From Endomicrobium sp. (GTDB lineage: Bacteria; Elusimicrobiota; Endomicrobiia; Endomicrobiales; Endomicrobiaceae): 17,590 bases of DNA. The notes under the pieces were generated by a model, which saw only the letters and a list, made by a program, of their open reading frames with translations, was not told where the DNA came from and did not search any database. The stretch spans positions 1 to 17,590 of the forward strand of contig JAISRM010000171.1 of NCBI GenBank assembly GCA_031273645.1, in the 5' to 3' direction. Positions 7,749-15,116 of the stretch are shown here, one piece after another (the stretch's first letter is position 1; every line of letters begins with the position of its first letter). A program made the translations under genes and the position numbers.

Positions 7749-8357
7749 TTATACTTTATAACTTTTTCTGGCTATAACTTTCTTTATCTTTTTTTGTCCT
7801 ATCCATACTTTTTCATTTGTCTCAATATCTATAAGTTCAAGCTCCACTTGGTAATACTTAAGCTCGGCTCCTTTTTTACCGTCAAAAATGGAATTTATCT
7901 GACCCTTTAACATATAATCCGCGCCGGTTTCGTTTCCCTGTTTTTTTACCGTGTCAGGCCTTGCATTTTCCGCCTGATCATCCCTTTCGGCTCTTATCTC
8001 GTCGCGCTGCGAGCTTGAAGCGACAAAACCCACAAGGCCGGAATTGGTAAGTTCTTTTTCCAGATCTTTTACAAAAGTTTCCGTAGTTATATGCTCTTCG
8101 GTTTTATTTAAGACCTGCCCAACTATTACTCTGGGCTTTTTATTGTATTTAGAAGAAAAAACTGCCGCCCACGGACTGCTTAAAGCCTCTTGAACCATTT
8201 CTTTTGAAACTAACTGCGAATCGGTATCGTTCCAATCTCCGCTAAAATCTATTTCCGTATCGGAATCTACTCTGGTTACCTGAGGACCTGAACACGACAG
8301 CAATACAAATGAAAAAAAGCACACGGCAAAAACATACGCCAATTTCTGAAATTTCAT
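7749..8357 (-). CDS. lpoB: LpoB-family lipoprotein, activator of penicillin-binding proteins
   Basis: 202 residues. LpoB in enterobacteria is an outer-membrane lipoprotein that reaches through the periplasm to stimulate PBP1B peptidoglycan synthesis. The signal peptide ends in the lipobox LLSC with C22 as the lipid attachment site. Family blocks visible in the mature protein: DFSGDWNDTDSQLVS (37-51), KPRVIVGQVLNKTEEHI (74-90), FVKDLEKELTNSG (95-107), FVASSSQRDEIRAERDDQ (111-128), GADYMLKGQINSIFDG (145-160) and ETNEKVWIGQKKIKK (179-193). The linker between lipid and domain is short. The ATG follows GGAG at 8 bases. It lies 14 bases after tyrS. No penicillin-binding protein gene is in the window, so the partner is unknown, and the PBP1B role is carried over from the family. 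Confidence 0.88.
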   Translation of the reverse strand: MKFQKLAYVFAVCFFSFVLLSCSGPQVTRVDSDTEIDFSGDWNDTDSQLVSKEMVQEALSSPWAAVFSSKYNKKPRVIVGQVLNKTEEHITTETFVKDLEKELTNSGLVGFVASSSQRDEIRAERDDQAENARPDTVKKQGNETGADYMLKGQINSIFDGKKGAELKYYQVELELIDIETNEKVWIGQKKIKKVIARKSYKV

Positions 8358-8371
8358 TTCGCATCTCCTAT

Positions 8372-9535
8372 TTAGAATTTAGGGACAACTCTTTTAAATT
8401 TGCGTTTCCCTACCTGAATGACAAAAGATCCGCCGGACTTTATTTCAAAATCTTCTTTGACCTTATGCGAATCAATTTTTACTCCTCCCTGTTGGATAAG
8501 CCTTCTTGCTTCGTTTTTACTCTGAGCCATTGCGCTTGCGGCTATTAAATCGGAAAGCTTTGCGCCGGCGTTTTCAAGAACGTATTCTTCCAAATCGTCG
8601 GGAATATCTTTTTTTGCAAAAACTTTATCAAATTCTTCTATTTCTTTTAACGCCGCTTCTTTCCCGCAGTATCTTTCAACTATTTGTCCGGCAAGCGCAA
8701 GCTTAGCTTCTTTTGGATGCATAGCTTTTACGGTTTCCAAATTTTCTTGAGTTAAAAGTTCATAGTACTTAAACATCAGCTCGTCGGAAATAGACATAAT
8801 CTTGCCAAACATATCTTTAGGGCAGTCGTTTAAAGCTATGTAATTGCCGTAAGATTTTGACATTTTTTTTACGCCGTCGGTTCCTTCAAGAAGAGGCATG
8901 GTTATTACTATCTGCGGCTCAATTATTCCGTAATCCCTCTGTATCTGCCTTCCGAGAAGAAGATTGAATTTTTGGTCGTTTCCGCCAAGCTCCACGTCGG
9001 CGTTTAAAGCTACGGAATCATAAGCCTGAAGCAAAGGATATAAAAATTCAACTATGCTTATGGGCTTGTCGGCTTCATATCTTTTTTCAAAGTCGTCTCT
9101 TACAAGCATTTGCGCGACGGTAACTTTAGAAGCAAGTTTAAGAAGTCCGTCTATCGCCAAAGCGTTAAGCCATTTGCTGTTAAAAGCCACTTCGGTTTTT
9201 TGCCTGTCAAGAATTTTAAAAACCTGATCGGTATAAGTTTTGATGTTTGCGGCTATTTGTTCGTCGCTCATCATAGCGCGCGTTTCGGAACGCCCCGAAG
9301 GGTCTCCTATTTTAGCCGTAAAATCGCCTATCAGAAATACGACCTGATGCCCCAGATCCTGAAAAGTTTTAAGTTTGTTTATTATGACGGTATGGCCTAA
9401 ATGCAAATCAGGAGCGGTGGGATCGACGCCTAATTTTACTCTGAGTTTCTTTCCGGACAAAAGTTTCTTTTCAAGTTCGCCGATAGAAATTATTTCGTTT
9501 GTTCCGCGTTTAATTTTTTCAAGAACGTCTTTCAT
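8372..9535 (-). CDS. tyrS: Tyrosyl-tRNA synthetase
   Basis: 387 residues. Class I synthetase charging tRNA-Tyr. The ATP-binding HIGH motif appears as HLGH (45-48) in DPTAPDLHLGHTV, and the second signature as KMSKS (224-228). The KMSKS form and overall layout fit the TyrZ-like branch of bacterial TyrRS rather than the KFGKS branch. The tyrosine-site segment LQAYDSVALNADVELGGNDQ (169-188) is intact. Residues ~325-387 form a C-terminal S4 RNA-binding domain (SKNEARRLIQQGGVKID). An AGGA site precedes the ATG. First gene of the run into lpoB. No T-box-like leader fits in the 60 bases separating it from pfkA. Confidence 0.97.
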   Translation of the reverse strand: MKDVLEKIKRGTNEIISIGELEKKLLSGKKLRVKLGVDPTAPDLHLGHTVIINKLKTFQDLGHQVVFLIGDFTAKIGDPSGRSETRAMMSDEQIAANIKTYTDQVFKILDRQKTEVAFNSKWLNALAIDGLLKLASKVTVAQMLVRDDFEKRYEADKPISIVEFLYPLLQAYDSVALNADVELGGNDQKFNLLLGRQIQRDYGIIEPQIVITMPLLEGTDGVKKMSKSYGNYIALNDCPKDMFGKIMSISDELMFKYYELLTQENLETVKAMHPKEAKLALAGQIVERYCGKEAALKEIEEFDKVFAKKDIPDDLEEYVLENAGAKLSDLIAASAMAQSKNEARRLIQQGGVKIDSHKVKEDFEIKSGGSFVIQVGKRKFKRVVPKF

Positions 9536-9555
9536 ATATTTCCTTTATAAGATTA

Positions 9556-9583
9556 AAAATCCGGCTCTTGATTGCGGCGCCGG
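9556..9583 (-). terminator. Possible weak terminator between pfkA and tyrS
   Basis: CCGGC (9561-9565) pairs with GCCGG (9579-9583) around a 13-base loop; on the minus strand the stem is followed by ATTTTTAA. The stem is only 5 bp, and the self-complementary GCGCCGGCGC inside the region could compete with it. Partial termination or attenuation between pfkA and tyrS is as likely as full termination. Confidence 0.4.
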
Positions 9584-9595
9584 CGCATTTTTATT

Positions 9596-10558
9596 TTATA
9601 CCGACAGATTTCTTAAAAGCTTAAGAGCTTTTTCGTCAAAAGTTTTTTCGCGCTTTATCGCCCTCTCAACTGAAGTTGAAACTATTTTTCCGTCTATAAG
9701 TCCGACAAGCCTGTTAAACTGTTTTTTGTGAAAAAGCTGCATGGCCTCATAGCCGAACTTAGAGGCAAGTATTCTCGTCCTTGCCGTAGGGCGGCCTCCG
9801 CGCTGTATATAACCGAGATTGCTTACCCTTACTTCCAGACCCGTCAGCTTTCCAATATGTTTTGCAAAATCAACAGAAGACCCCGAACCTTCGGCAAAAG
9901 CTATAATTTCGGAAGTTTTTCCTCTCTCTTTGCCTTTTGTAAGCTCTAAAGCAAGTTTATTAATATCGGGCTTGATCTCCGGCACGACTATAAATTCGCA
10001 GCCTGCGGCAAGCCCTACGTCAAGCGTGAGAAAACCGTGTTCTCTGCCCATTATTTCAACGACAAAAATTCTGTCGTGGCTTGTCGCCGTATCTCTTATT
10101 TTGTCTATGGCTTCAACTGCGGTATTTAACGCCGTATCGTAACCTATAGTTTCATCAGTGCCGTAAATGTCGTTATCTATCGAGGCGGGGATATTAATTA
10201 CTTTTACGCCGCGCTTTGAAAGGGCGTTTCCGGCGGCCAAAGAGCCGTCGCCGCCTATTATTATCAAACCTTCAAGCCCAAGCTCATTGATGGTTTTTAC
10301 GGCTTTGTTCATTCCGGTTTTTGTTTTCGTTTCCGGACATCTGCCGGTATGAAGCGCGGTCCCTCCGGAATTAATTATTCCGCTGACCGAACGCAGCGTA
10401 AGCGTTGAGAAATCGTCGTCTAAAAGACCTTTAAAGCCTCTTCTTATTCCTATTATTTGGTATCCGAGCGAAATTCCGCATCTGGTAACGGCTCTGACTG
10501 CCGCGTTCATGCCCGGAGCGTCGCCTCCGGAAGTTATAATGCCTACTTTTTTTGCCAT
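9596..10558 (-). CDS. pfkA: ATP-dependent 6-phosphofructokinase
   Basis: 320 residues, matching bacterial PfkA (about 320). It phosphorylates fructose 6-phosphate to the 1,6-bisphosphate, the committing step of glycolysis. Motifs: GGDAPGMNAAVRA (11-23), RRGFKGLL (39-46), GGDGS (102-106), SIDNDIYGTDETIGYDTA (126-143) with catalytic D128, MGREHGF (170-176) and the substrate/effector-site segment GYIQRGGRPTARTR (249-262). The glycine in GGDGS, where PPi-dependent enzymes often have Asp (GGDD), and the lack of the PPi-type lysine before the TIDND-like motif (here PASIDND) both favour ATP as donor. The start follows GGAG. Its own promoter is at 10587-10615. Confidence 0.97.
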   Translation of the reverse strand: MAKKVGIITSGGDAPGMNAAVRAVTRCGISLGYQIIGIRRGFKGLLDDDFSTLTLRSVSGIINSGGTALHTGRCPETKTKTGMNKAVKTINELGLEGLIIIGGDGSLAAGNALSKRGVKVINIPASIDNDIYGTDETIGYDTALNTAVEAIDKIRDTATSHDRIFVVEIMGREHGFLTLDVGLAAGCEFIVVPEIKPDINKLALELTKGKERGKTSEIIAFAEGSGSSVDFAKHIGKLTGLEVRVSNLGYIQRGGRPTARTRILASKFGYEAMQLFHKKQFNRLVGLIDGKIVSTSVERAIKREKTFDEKALKLLRNLSV

Positions 10559-10586
10559 TGTTATCTCCTGTGTAAAATATTAATAG

Positions 10587-10615
10587 ATTTTACTCTTTTA
10601 TAAAGTTTTGAGCAA
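10587..10615 (-). promoter_or_regulatory. Sigma-70-type promoter of pfkA
   Basis: Minus strand: -35 TTGCTC (10615-10610), a 17-base spacer, -10 TAAAAT (10592-10587). Predicted start near 10580, ~21 bases before the ATG and upstream of its GGAG site. It shares the TTGC-17-TAAAAT form with the autotransporter promoter. Confidence 0.6.
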
Positions 10616-10744
10616 TACGGAACTTGGCGCATGAAATATATTTTAAACTATCTTAACAAAAATACGCGATATTTTAAAGAAGATTTCGCGGTGATTTGCA
10701 GCGCGCGCTTGCAGTGAAACGATAAAATATTAATGTTTATTACG

Positions 10745-10788
10745 TCAAACAAGTTCGTCAATGTTATAACATTGACGAACTTGTTTGA
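10745..10788 (-). repeat. 44-bp perfect palindrome between autotransporter and pfkA
   Basis: 10745-10766 is the exact reverse complement of 10767-10788: 22-base arms, no spacer, centre GTTATAAC. It is the main feature of the 300-base gap 10559-10858, which otherwise holds only the pfkA promoter. On neither strand is it followed by a clean T-run (minus CGTAATAAAC, plus TAATAAAAATTA), so it is not a textbook intrinsic terminator, though a 22-bp hairpin behind the autotransporter gene could protect or end that mRNA. As DNA it could be a cruciform or a site for a dimeric protein. Confidence 0.9.
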
Positions 10789-10858
10789 TAATAAAAATTA
10801 ACGTTTAGATCCTCATCTCCGATTTAAAACTCAAGAGACAATTTCTGCTTTGCCGCTC

Positions 10859-13800
10859 TTAAATCTGATATTTTATTTTAAGCGAACCTATAAAACCCGC
10901 TCTTTGTCCGGCAAAAATATCTGCGCCTAAATTAAAATTTAATTTATCGCCGGCTTTAAAATCAATGCCCAGCGTTATATCTATCGTCGCGCCGTTAAGG
11001 GTGGGCGATTCAACTTTCTCCCCGTCAACTTTTGCATTCACGTCGCCGCTAATTTCATAATCTAAAGCCGCGCCGGCATACGGTTTGATCGTTTCATTTA
11101 TTTTGTATCCTGCGGTTATCCCCGCTTTTATTCTGTTTGACATTATTGCGTCAAATTCGTATTTCTCGCCGGTTGTTAAATCGGCGTCGCCTGAAGATAC
11201 ATTGCTTACAATAAATTTGCCAAAACCTTTAATGTCTATTTTATCGCTTGCTTGACATTTATAGCCTGCGCCGATTAATCCGCCAAAATACATTGAAGAA
11301 TAATCAAACTCCGCATTAACGCCGTTATCGTCCGTAAGACCAGTGTTATAATCGTTTGAAAGCTGTCCCGCTTTTACTTGCGCTTCAACGTAAACCTTTT
11401 CGTTTATATCTTTTTTAAAGGCAAGTCCCGCGCCTATCAAACTTGTTTTGCCGTCGCCTTTTGCCGCGTTAAATTCAGTATCGTAAGAACCGTTTGCATA
11501 TTCTACAAAAACGCCTGCGTTTGCAAAACTAAATTTCTTTTCAAGCCCCGCGTAAAAGCCTAAAGAATTTAATTCAACCGACGATCCGGTATCATATTTT
11601 GAGCTGCCGCCAAAAACTGCGCCGAAGGCTTGCAAATTTCCGTCTGCAGCATTAAGCATACCGCTAACGTCTGCGCTTTGTCCTGCAAGCGCAATCCCTG
11701 CTGCAACGCCTTCCGATAAAATTTTTGATTCGCTTATCAGTCCGCTTTCCTCAAGCTGCGCATAAAGCGTATTGACATCAGAATCAACATAAAGTTGATA
11801 TTGGTCAAGATGTAATGCGCCTTGTTTCACTGTAATATTAGAATTATTAATGTTTCCTATAAAACCTTCATTTGTAATTTCTATTAACGGCAAAATGCTT
11901 CCTTTTGCAAAAGAAACGTTTTTATCGTATTTCAAACTAATATTGACATTGTCAAGGTTTAACGACGCATCGGTGATATAGTCCTCGTCAAAAGAACTGT
12001 CCGCCGTAATTAGCGCATTTTTAGTTTCTAATTGCGCCCAATCCGAAACGAATGTGAAATTATAATTTTGAAACCCTGCAATATGCTCTAACGTAATGCC
12101 GGTTGATTTGGCGTTTAAAGTATTTCCGGTAAAACCGTCTTGCCCGCCTGCGCCGCTATTGTTTACAAGACCGCCAATCAACTCATTGGCTTCTATAACG
12201 GCATTGACCGTAACGGTATTATTTATAGCTTTCACTTGCGCGTCTGCGATATTTCCTAAAGCTTCTCCGCCGATTATAGAGGCTGCTTGAGAAATATCAG
12301 AGTTGATTATAACAGCGTTATTGTTTGCCTGAGCATTTCCGTTAAACGAATATGCTACCGCGCCTACTACATCGATTGCAACATTTGAAAACTCTCCGTC
12401 AATTATAACCGAATTGGAATCTGCCAAAGCTAATCCGTTTTGCGTTACAACCTCTGCTCCAAGCGCGACAAGGTCTCCATTTGAAATATTTTTAATGGAG
12501 ACTGTATTGTTTAACGCTTGTGATTCATAGTTTAGGACTTCAAGCACACCCAAAGCCGCTCCGGCTGTTACGGAATAATTTCCGTCCAAATCTATGTTTT
12601 CTAAATTCACTCTGTTAAAATTAGCGCTCGCCGTATCTCCGCCCGCCGACACAGCGATCAACTGTCCGCCGGTTTTAGCGTCTTTTATTGTAAGAGCGTT
12701 ATTGTTTGCAATAACTGTTGAACCATTGACAATATTGGCTGTAATAACCTGCCCCAAAACATCATTTTGACCGGCATTATAAATATTTATTTCGTTGCCG
12801 TTTGCCGTAACCGCATATCCTGCCGCCTCAGCTTGAACATTATAAACTGTATCTATTGCGGCAGAATTTATGTTAATTTTATTTTCATTTGCAATTATAT
12901 CGCCGGCATAATTTTCAATATCAACGCCATAAACATAGTCCATAGCGCCTGCGGCGGCTGAAACCTCAGTTAAATTTTGGTTTGCAGTTATTGTATAAGT
13001 AGAATAGTCAAACCCCCCGTATATTCTTACGCCTACAGCTTTATCTAACCCGAAATTTGTTATAGAGAGCAAGTTTTGATTGGTAAAGATGCCTTGCGTA
13101 TAACCGCAAGCATCAACATATACTCCTTGAATTTGCCCCATAACAGCATCTGAATTATTAAAAATTACGGAATTATTATTCGCATTGCCTGTCCCTCCTT
13201 CAACGTCATTTCTTACGCCGAAAAAATCGGCTGAGTTAAAATGCGAATTTCCAATAAGCAAAGCGTTATGATTTGTGTCAAAATTTCCGTATTGCCAGCC
13301 TAAATTTTCATACATTTGCCAATCCCCGCCGTAGCTTTCCACGCCGGTTATGTTGAAAAACCCATCAACATTAAGAGCATTGATTTTAACGGAATTATAA
13401 TCGGATTGAGCGCTTAAATGAGCCCAGTTTATACGCGCGCCCGTCAACTCTGCATCATTTTCTATATAAAAATTGCCGATATCTATTTGATTATTATTTG
13501 CGGTAATATTATTAACACTGTCTATATTTATGCCGATAACTTGCGCATAACTTGCAGTGTTAGTTGAATTTTTTATAACTAAAAGATTATCATTAACTTG
13601 CGCAAAACTTTTAATTTCATTATCGTAAGTATAGTAGTAATCAAAACTCCCATCTACTCCTAAGACGGGACCGCTTAGATCAGATTGAGAAATATCAACC
13701 CAATTATTATTTATTTTGGCATCGTAATTGGCTGCAACATTAAATGATACGCCGGTAATATCTTGGGCGGTAGAATTAAATACGGATACGTTATTATTTC

Positions 13801-14383
13801 CGACAAATATGGAAACTACGGAAGTTGAGGGCTGAGCATACATATATAATGAAGCCCCATATATTTGATATAAGTTTTCAATATTAGAAGCCGACGCCGA
13901 ATTGCCGATTAAATTCACATCGCCTATTGTTTGGAAATCATATAAATCCGCAATTGTTCCATAAGCAACGCAAGGAGATGAGAGATTTATAAGGTCTAAC
14001 GAATTATAATTTAAATTTACGTTTCCTAAATTAAAACCACCTGCAAAAAGGGATGCGCCGTAAGCGTACAATCCGTCAGAATAATTGTTTATATTGTCTA
14101 TTAGCATGCGACTGTTGTTTAAAGAAATATTGCCTACTGTCATTAAAGCTTGTGTTGAAATGTTAACGTACGAACCGTTTATCTCCTGCCAAGCTGTCGG
14201 AGTTAACGAATAACTGCCTTCAATATAAAAATCATTTACAACAGTTGTATGCGTTGTTAGATTAAGGTCTTGCCCTGCTGAAATTTCGTCAACATAATTT
14301 CCATTAATAACATTCTGGGCAAATACATTTGATACCGCGCACAAACTTACGCATACTGCCGCCAACAAAATCAATTTTTTCAT
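10859..14383 (-). CDS. Autotransporter with Asn-rich repeat passenger and C-terminal beta-barrel
   Basis: 1174 residues. The N-terminus MKKLILLAAVCVSLCAVSNVFAQ is a Sec signal peptide (cleavage near 22-23). Residues ~25-880 form a low-charge passenger rich in Asn, Ala, Val and Ile. It has at least 15 imperfect copies of a short motif of the form A-N-x-N-x-[VIL]-x-[IV]-x-N (ANNNQIDIGN, ANNNSVIFNN, ANENKININS, ANNNAVIINS), the regular beta-strand pattern expected of a beta-helix stalk. From about 920 to the end the sequence alternates polar and apolar residues with repeated glycines (GFYAGLEKKF, GLIGAGYKC, YAGAALDYEIS) and closes GSLKIKYQI, consistent with a type V autotransporter barrel; the last residue is Ile instead of the usual Phe/Trp/Tyr. 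No protease or lipase motif seen, so an adhesin or surface-coat role is inferred. A GGGG site precedes the ATG. The upstream region carries a repeat, promoter and leader hairpin. Confidence 0.9.
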   Translation of the reverse strand: MKKLILLAAVCVSLCAVSNVFAQNVINGNYVDEISAGQDLNLTTHTTVVNDFYIEGSYSLTPTAWQEINGSYVNISTQALMTVGNISLNNSRMLIDNINNYSDGLYAYGASLFAGGFNLGNVNLNYNSLDLINLSSPCVAYGTIADLYDFQTIGDVNLIGNSASASNIENLYQIYGASLYMYAQPSTSVVSIFVGNNNVSVFNSTAQDITGVSFNVAANYDAKINNNWVDISQSDLSGPVLGVDGSFDYYYTYDNEIKSFAQVNDNLLVIKNSTNTASYAQVIGINIDSVNNITANNNQIDIGNFYIENDAELTGARINWAHLSAQSDYNSVKINALNVDGFFNITGVESYGGDWQMYENLGWQYGNFDTNHNALLIGNSHFNSADFFGVRNDVEGGTGNANNNSVIFNNSDAVMGQIQGVYVDACGYTQGIFTNQNLLSITNFGLDKAVGVRIYGGFDYSTYTITANQNLTEVSAAAGAMDYVYGVDIENYAGDIIANENKININSAAIDTVYNVQAEAAGYAVTANGNEINIYNAGQNDVLGQVITANIVNGSTVIANNNALTIKDAKTGGQLIAVSAGGDTASANFNRVNLENIDLDGNYSVTAGAALGVLEVLNYESQALNNTVSIKNISNGDLVALGAEVVTQNGLALADSNSVIIDGEFSNVAIDVVGAVAYSFNGNAQANNNAVIINSDISQAASIIGGEALGNIADAQVKAINNTVTVNAVIEANELIGGLVNNSGAGGQDGFTGNTLNAKSTGITLEHIAGFQNYNFTFVSDWAQLETKNALITADSSFDEDYITDASLNLDNVNISLKYDKNVSFAKGSILPLIEITNEGFIGNINNSNITVKQGALHLDQYQLYVDSDVNTLYAQLEESGLISESKILSEGVAAGIALAGQSADVSGMLNAADGNLQAFGAVFGGSSKYDTGSSVELNSLGFYAGLEKKFSFANAGVFVEYANGSYDTEFNAAKGDGKTSLIGAGLAFKKDINEKVYVEAQVKAGQLSNDYNTGLTDDNGVNAEFDYSSMYFGGLIGAGYKCQASDKIDIKGFGKFIVSNVSSGDADLTTGEKYEFDAIMSNRIKAGITAGYKINETIKPYAGAALDYEISGDVNAKVDGEKVESPTLNGATIDITLGIDFKAGDKLNFNLGADIFAGQRAGFIGSLKIKYQI

Positions 14384-14426
14384 TTTCCAGACCCCTTTTT
14401 GTGTTTTTCGCCAAACTTTAACCTAA

Positions 14427-14467
14427 AAATAAAAAAACATCCCGCCTAAATTGAAGGCGAAATGTTT
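14427..14467 (-). terminator. Terminator-like hairpin in the autotransporter leader
   Basis: On the minus-strand RNA, AAACAUUUCGCCU (14467-14455) pairs over 13 bp with AGGCGGGAUGUUU (14447-14435), counting two U·G wobbles, around the loop UCAAUUU. U7, A and U5 follow. On the plus strand the same positions are C/A mismatches with no T-run, so the structure is specific to minus-strand RNA. No gene ends here. It lies ~12 bases after the predicted start at ~14479 and ~50 bases before the ATG, which fits a leader attenuator or a terminator of a short leader RNA. Confidence 0.75.
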
Positions 14468-14485
14468 AGAAAACGCTATATCGGT

Positions 14486-14514
14486 ATTTTATATAAGACA
14501 GTTCTTTTGCGCAA
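14486..14514 (-). promoter_or_regulatory. Sigma-70-type promoter of the autotransporter gene
   Basis: Minus strand: -35 TTGCGC (14514-14509), 17-base spacer, -10 TAAAAT (14491-14486), predicted start near 14479, giving a 96-base leader. The -35 is embedded in the perfect 10-bp palindrome TTTGCGCAAA (14506-14515), a possible operator. The pentamer repeat begins 37 bases upstream of the -35. Confidence 0.55.
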
Positions 14515-14551
14515 ATGAGGGCGACTGGCGCTATTAAAGGGACTGTTTTTA

Positions 14552-14645
14552 GCTGTGCTGTGCTGTGCTGTGCTGTGCTGTGCTGTGCTGTGCTGTGCTG
14601 TGCTGTGCTGTGCTGTGCTGTGCTGCGCTGCGCGTGCTGCGCTGT
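14552..14645. repeat. Pentanucleotide tandem repeat (GCTGT)n
   Basis: A perfect run of GCTGT from 14552 to 14625 (14 full units plus four bases), then degenerate copies (GCTGC, GCTGC, GCGT, GCTGC, GCTGT) to 14645. On the minus strand it reads ACAGC. It lies upstream of the autotransporter promoter, about 73 bases from the predicted start. The pentamer contains no stop in any of the six frames, so spurious ORFs rich in Cys (plus) or QHSTA (minus) run through it. Pentamer tracts of this length are prone to slipped-strand changes in copy number. Confidence 0.97.
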
Positions 14646-15080
14646 GGGCAACATTGAATTGTCGAATACTGTTTTTCATTTGTCGCATTCTATAATTTTT
14701 TTGTCCCGAATGCAAGTGGTCAAGGGGACGGGGGTGTTGACCACTCAAAATAGTAGAAATATCGACGAGAAATGAAAAAACATTCAATTATCTTACTATC
14801 AATAATCTTCATACAAAGCCAACCATTCGGGCAGCTTGATTCTTCTTCTACTCCAAATCCAACAACGACGCAAAGCGTCTGGTCAGCAATATCAGCAGCA
14901 TAAAAGCGGCGGGCGATGCGGGTAAGAAACAGAAAAATTGTTTCTTAGCTGTTTTACAGCTGGATTTGAGGAAGCGGATTAAATGTTGTTAAATCCTACG
15001 AAATGCCATATATCAAATCCCTTCGTTTTTAGCTTATTTCTAAACTTTAAATTACGACTCGAGAAGCGCCGCGCGCAAGC
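14646..15080. other. Non-coding divergent spacer, possibly with decayed coding remnant
   Basis: Between the pentamer repeat and the U32 promoter I see no intact gene. Contents: an inverted repeat with a G-rich loop (14715-14745), a 9-bp hairpin TAAGAAACA/TGTTTCTTA (14923-14931 with 14939-14947), and AGCTGT/ACAGCT (14947-14961). On the minus strand 14720-14944 is free of stops (about 74 codons). It reads RIARRFYAADIADQT and later CPNGWLCMKIIDSKII, ends ...WSTPPSP at a TGA inside the inverted repeat, and has no plausible start. It may be a gene or element remnant. Confidence 0.45.
14715..14745. repeat. Inverted repeat with G-rich loop
   Basis: AGTGGTCAA (14715-14723) and TTGACCACT (14737-14745) are exact complements around GGGGACGGGGGTG. 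The short palindrome with a G-rich loop resembles REP-like or insertion-element end sequences found dispersed in many genomes, but no transposase is present here and family membership is a guess. Confidence 0.8.
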
Positions 15081-15109
15081 ATGAAATTTAAAATCTAATT
15101 AACTATAAT
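15081..15109 (+). promoter_or_regulatory. Promoter of the U32 gene, start at or beside the ATG
   Basis: -35-like ATGAAA (15081-15086, 4/6 match), 17-base spacer, perfect -10 TATAAT (15104-15109). The predicted transcription start falls at 15116-15117, which is the base before or the first base of the start codon. No Shine-Dalgarno sequence lies upstream of the ATG. Confidence 0.6.
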
Positions 15110-15116
15110 ATGACAT

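Noticed and set aside
9375..9731. 118-residue plus-strand ORF across the pfkA-tyrS junction
   Set aside because: It lies opposite two well-supported genes, with no family resemblance and no ribosome site.
10745..10788. Intrinsic terminator of the autotransporter gene
   Set aside because: No T-run follows the stem on either strand, so it is listed as a palindrome of unknown role.
14552..14645. CRISPR-like array
   Set aside because: The unit is 5 bases with no spacers, and there are no cas genes.
14466..14787. Two minus-strand ORFs with (QHSTA)n and a plus-strand ORF with (VLCCA)n across the pentamer tract
   Set aside because: The pentamer has no stop in any of the six frames, so long ORFs are automatic. 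Flanking residues show no recognisable domain and no good ribosome site.
14384..15116. tRNA or other structured RNA gene in the divergent spacer
   Set aside because: I looked for tRNA-like arms and a TTC-type T-loop and saw none; the hairpins are short and explained as a leader hairpin or repeats.
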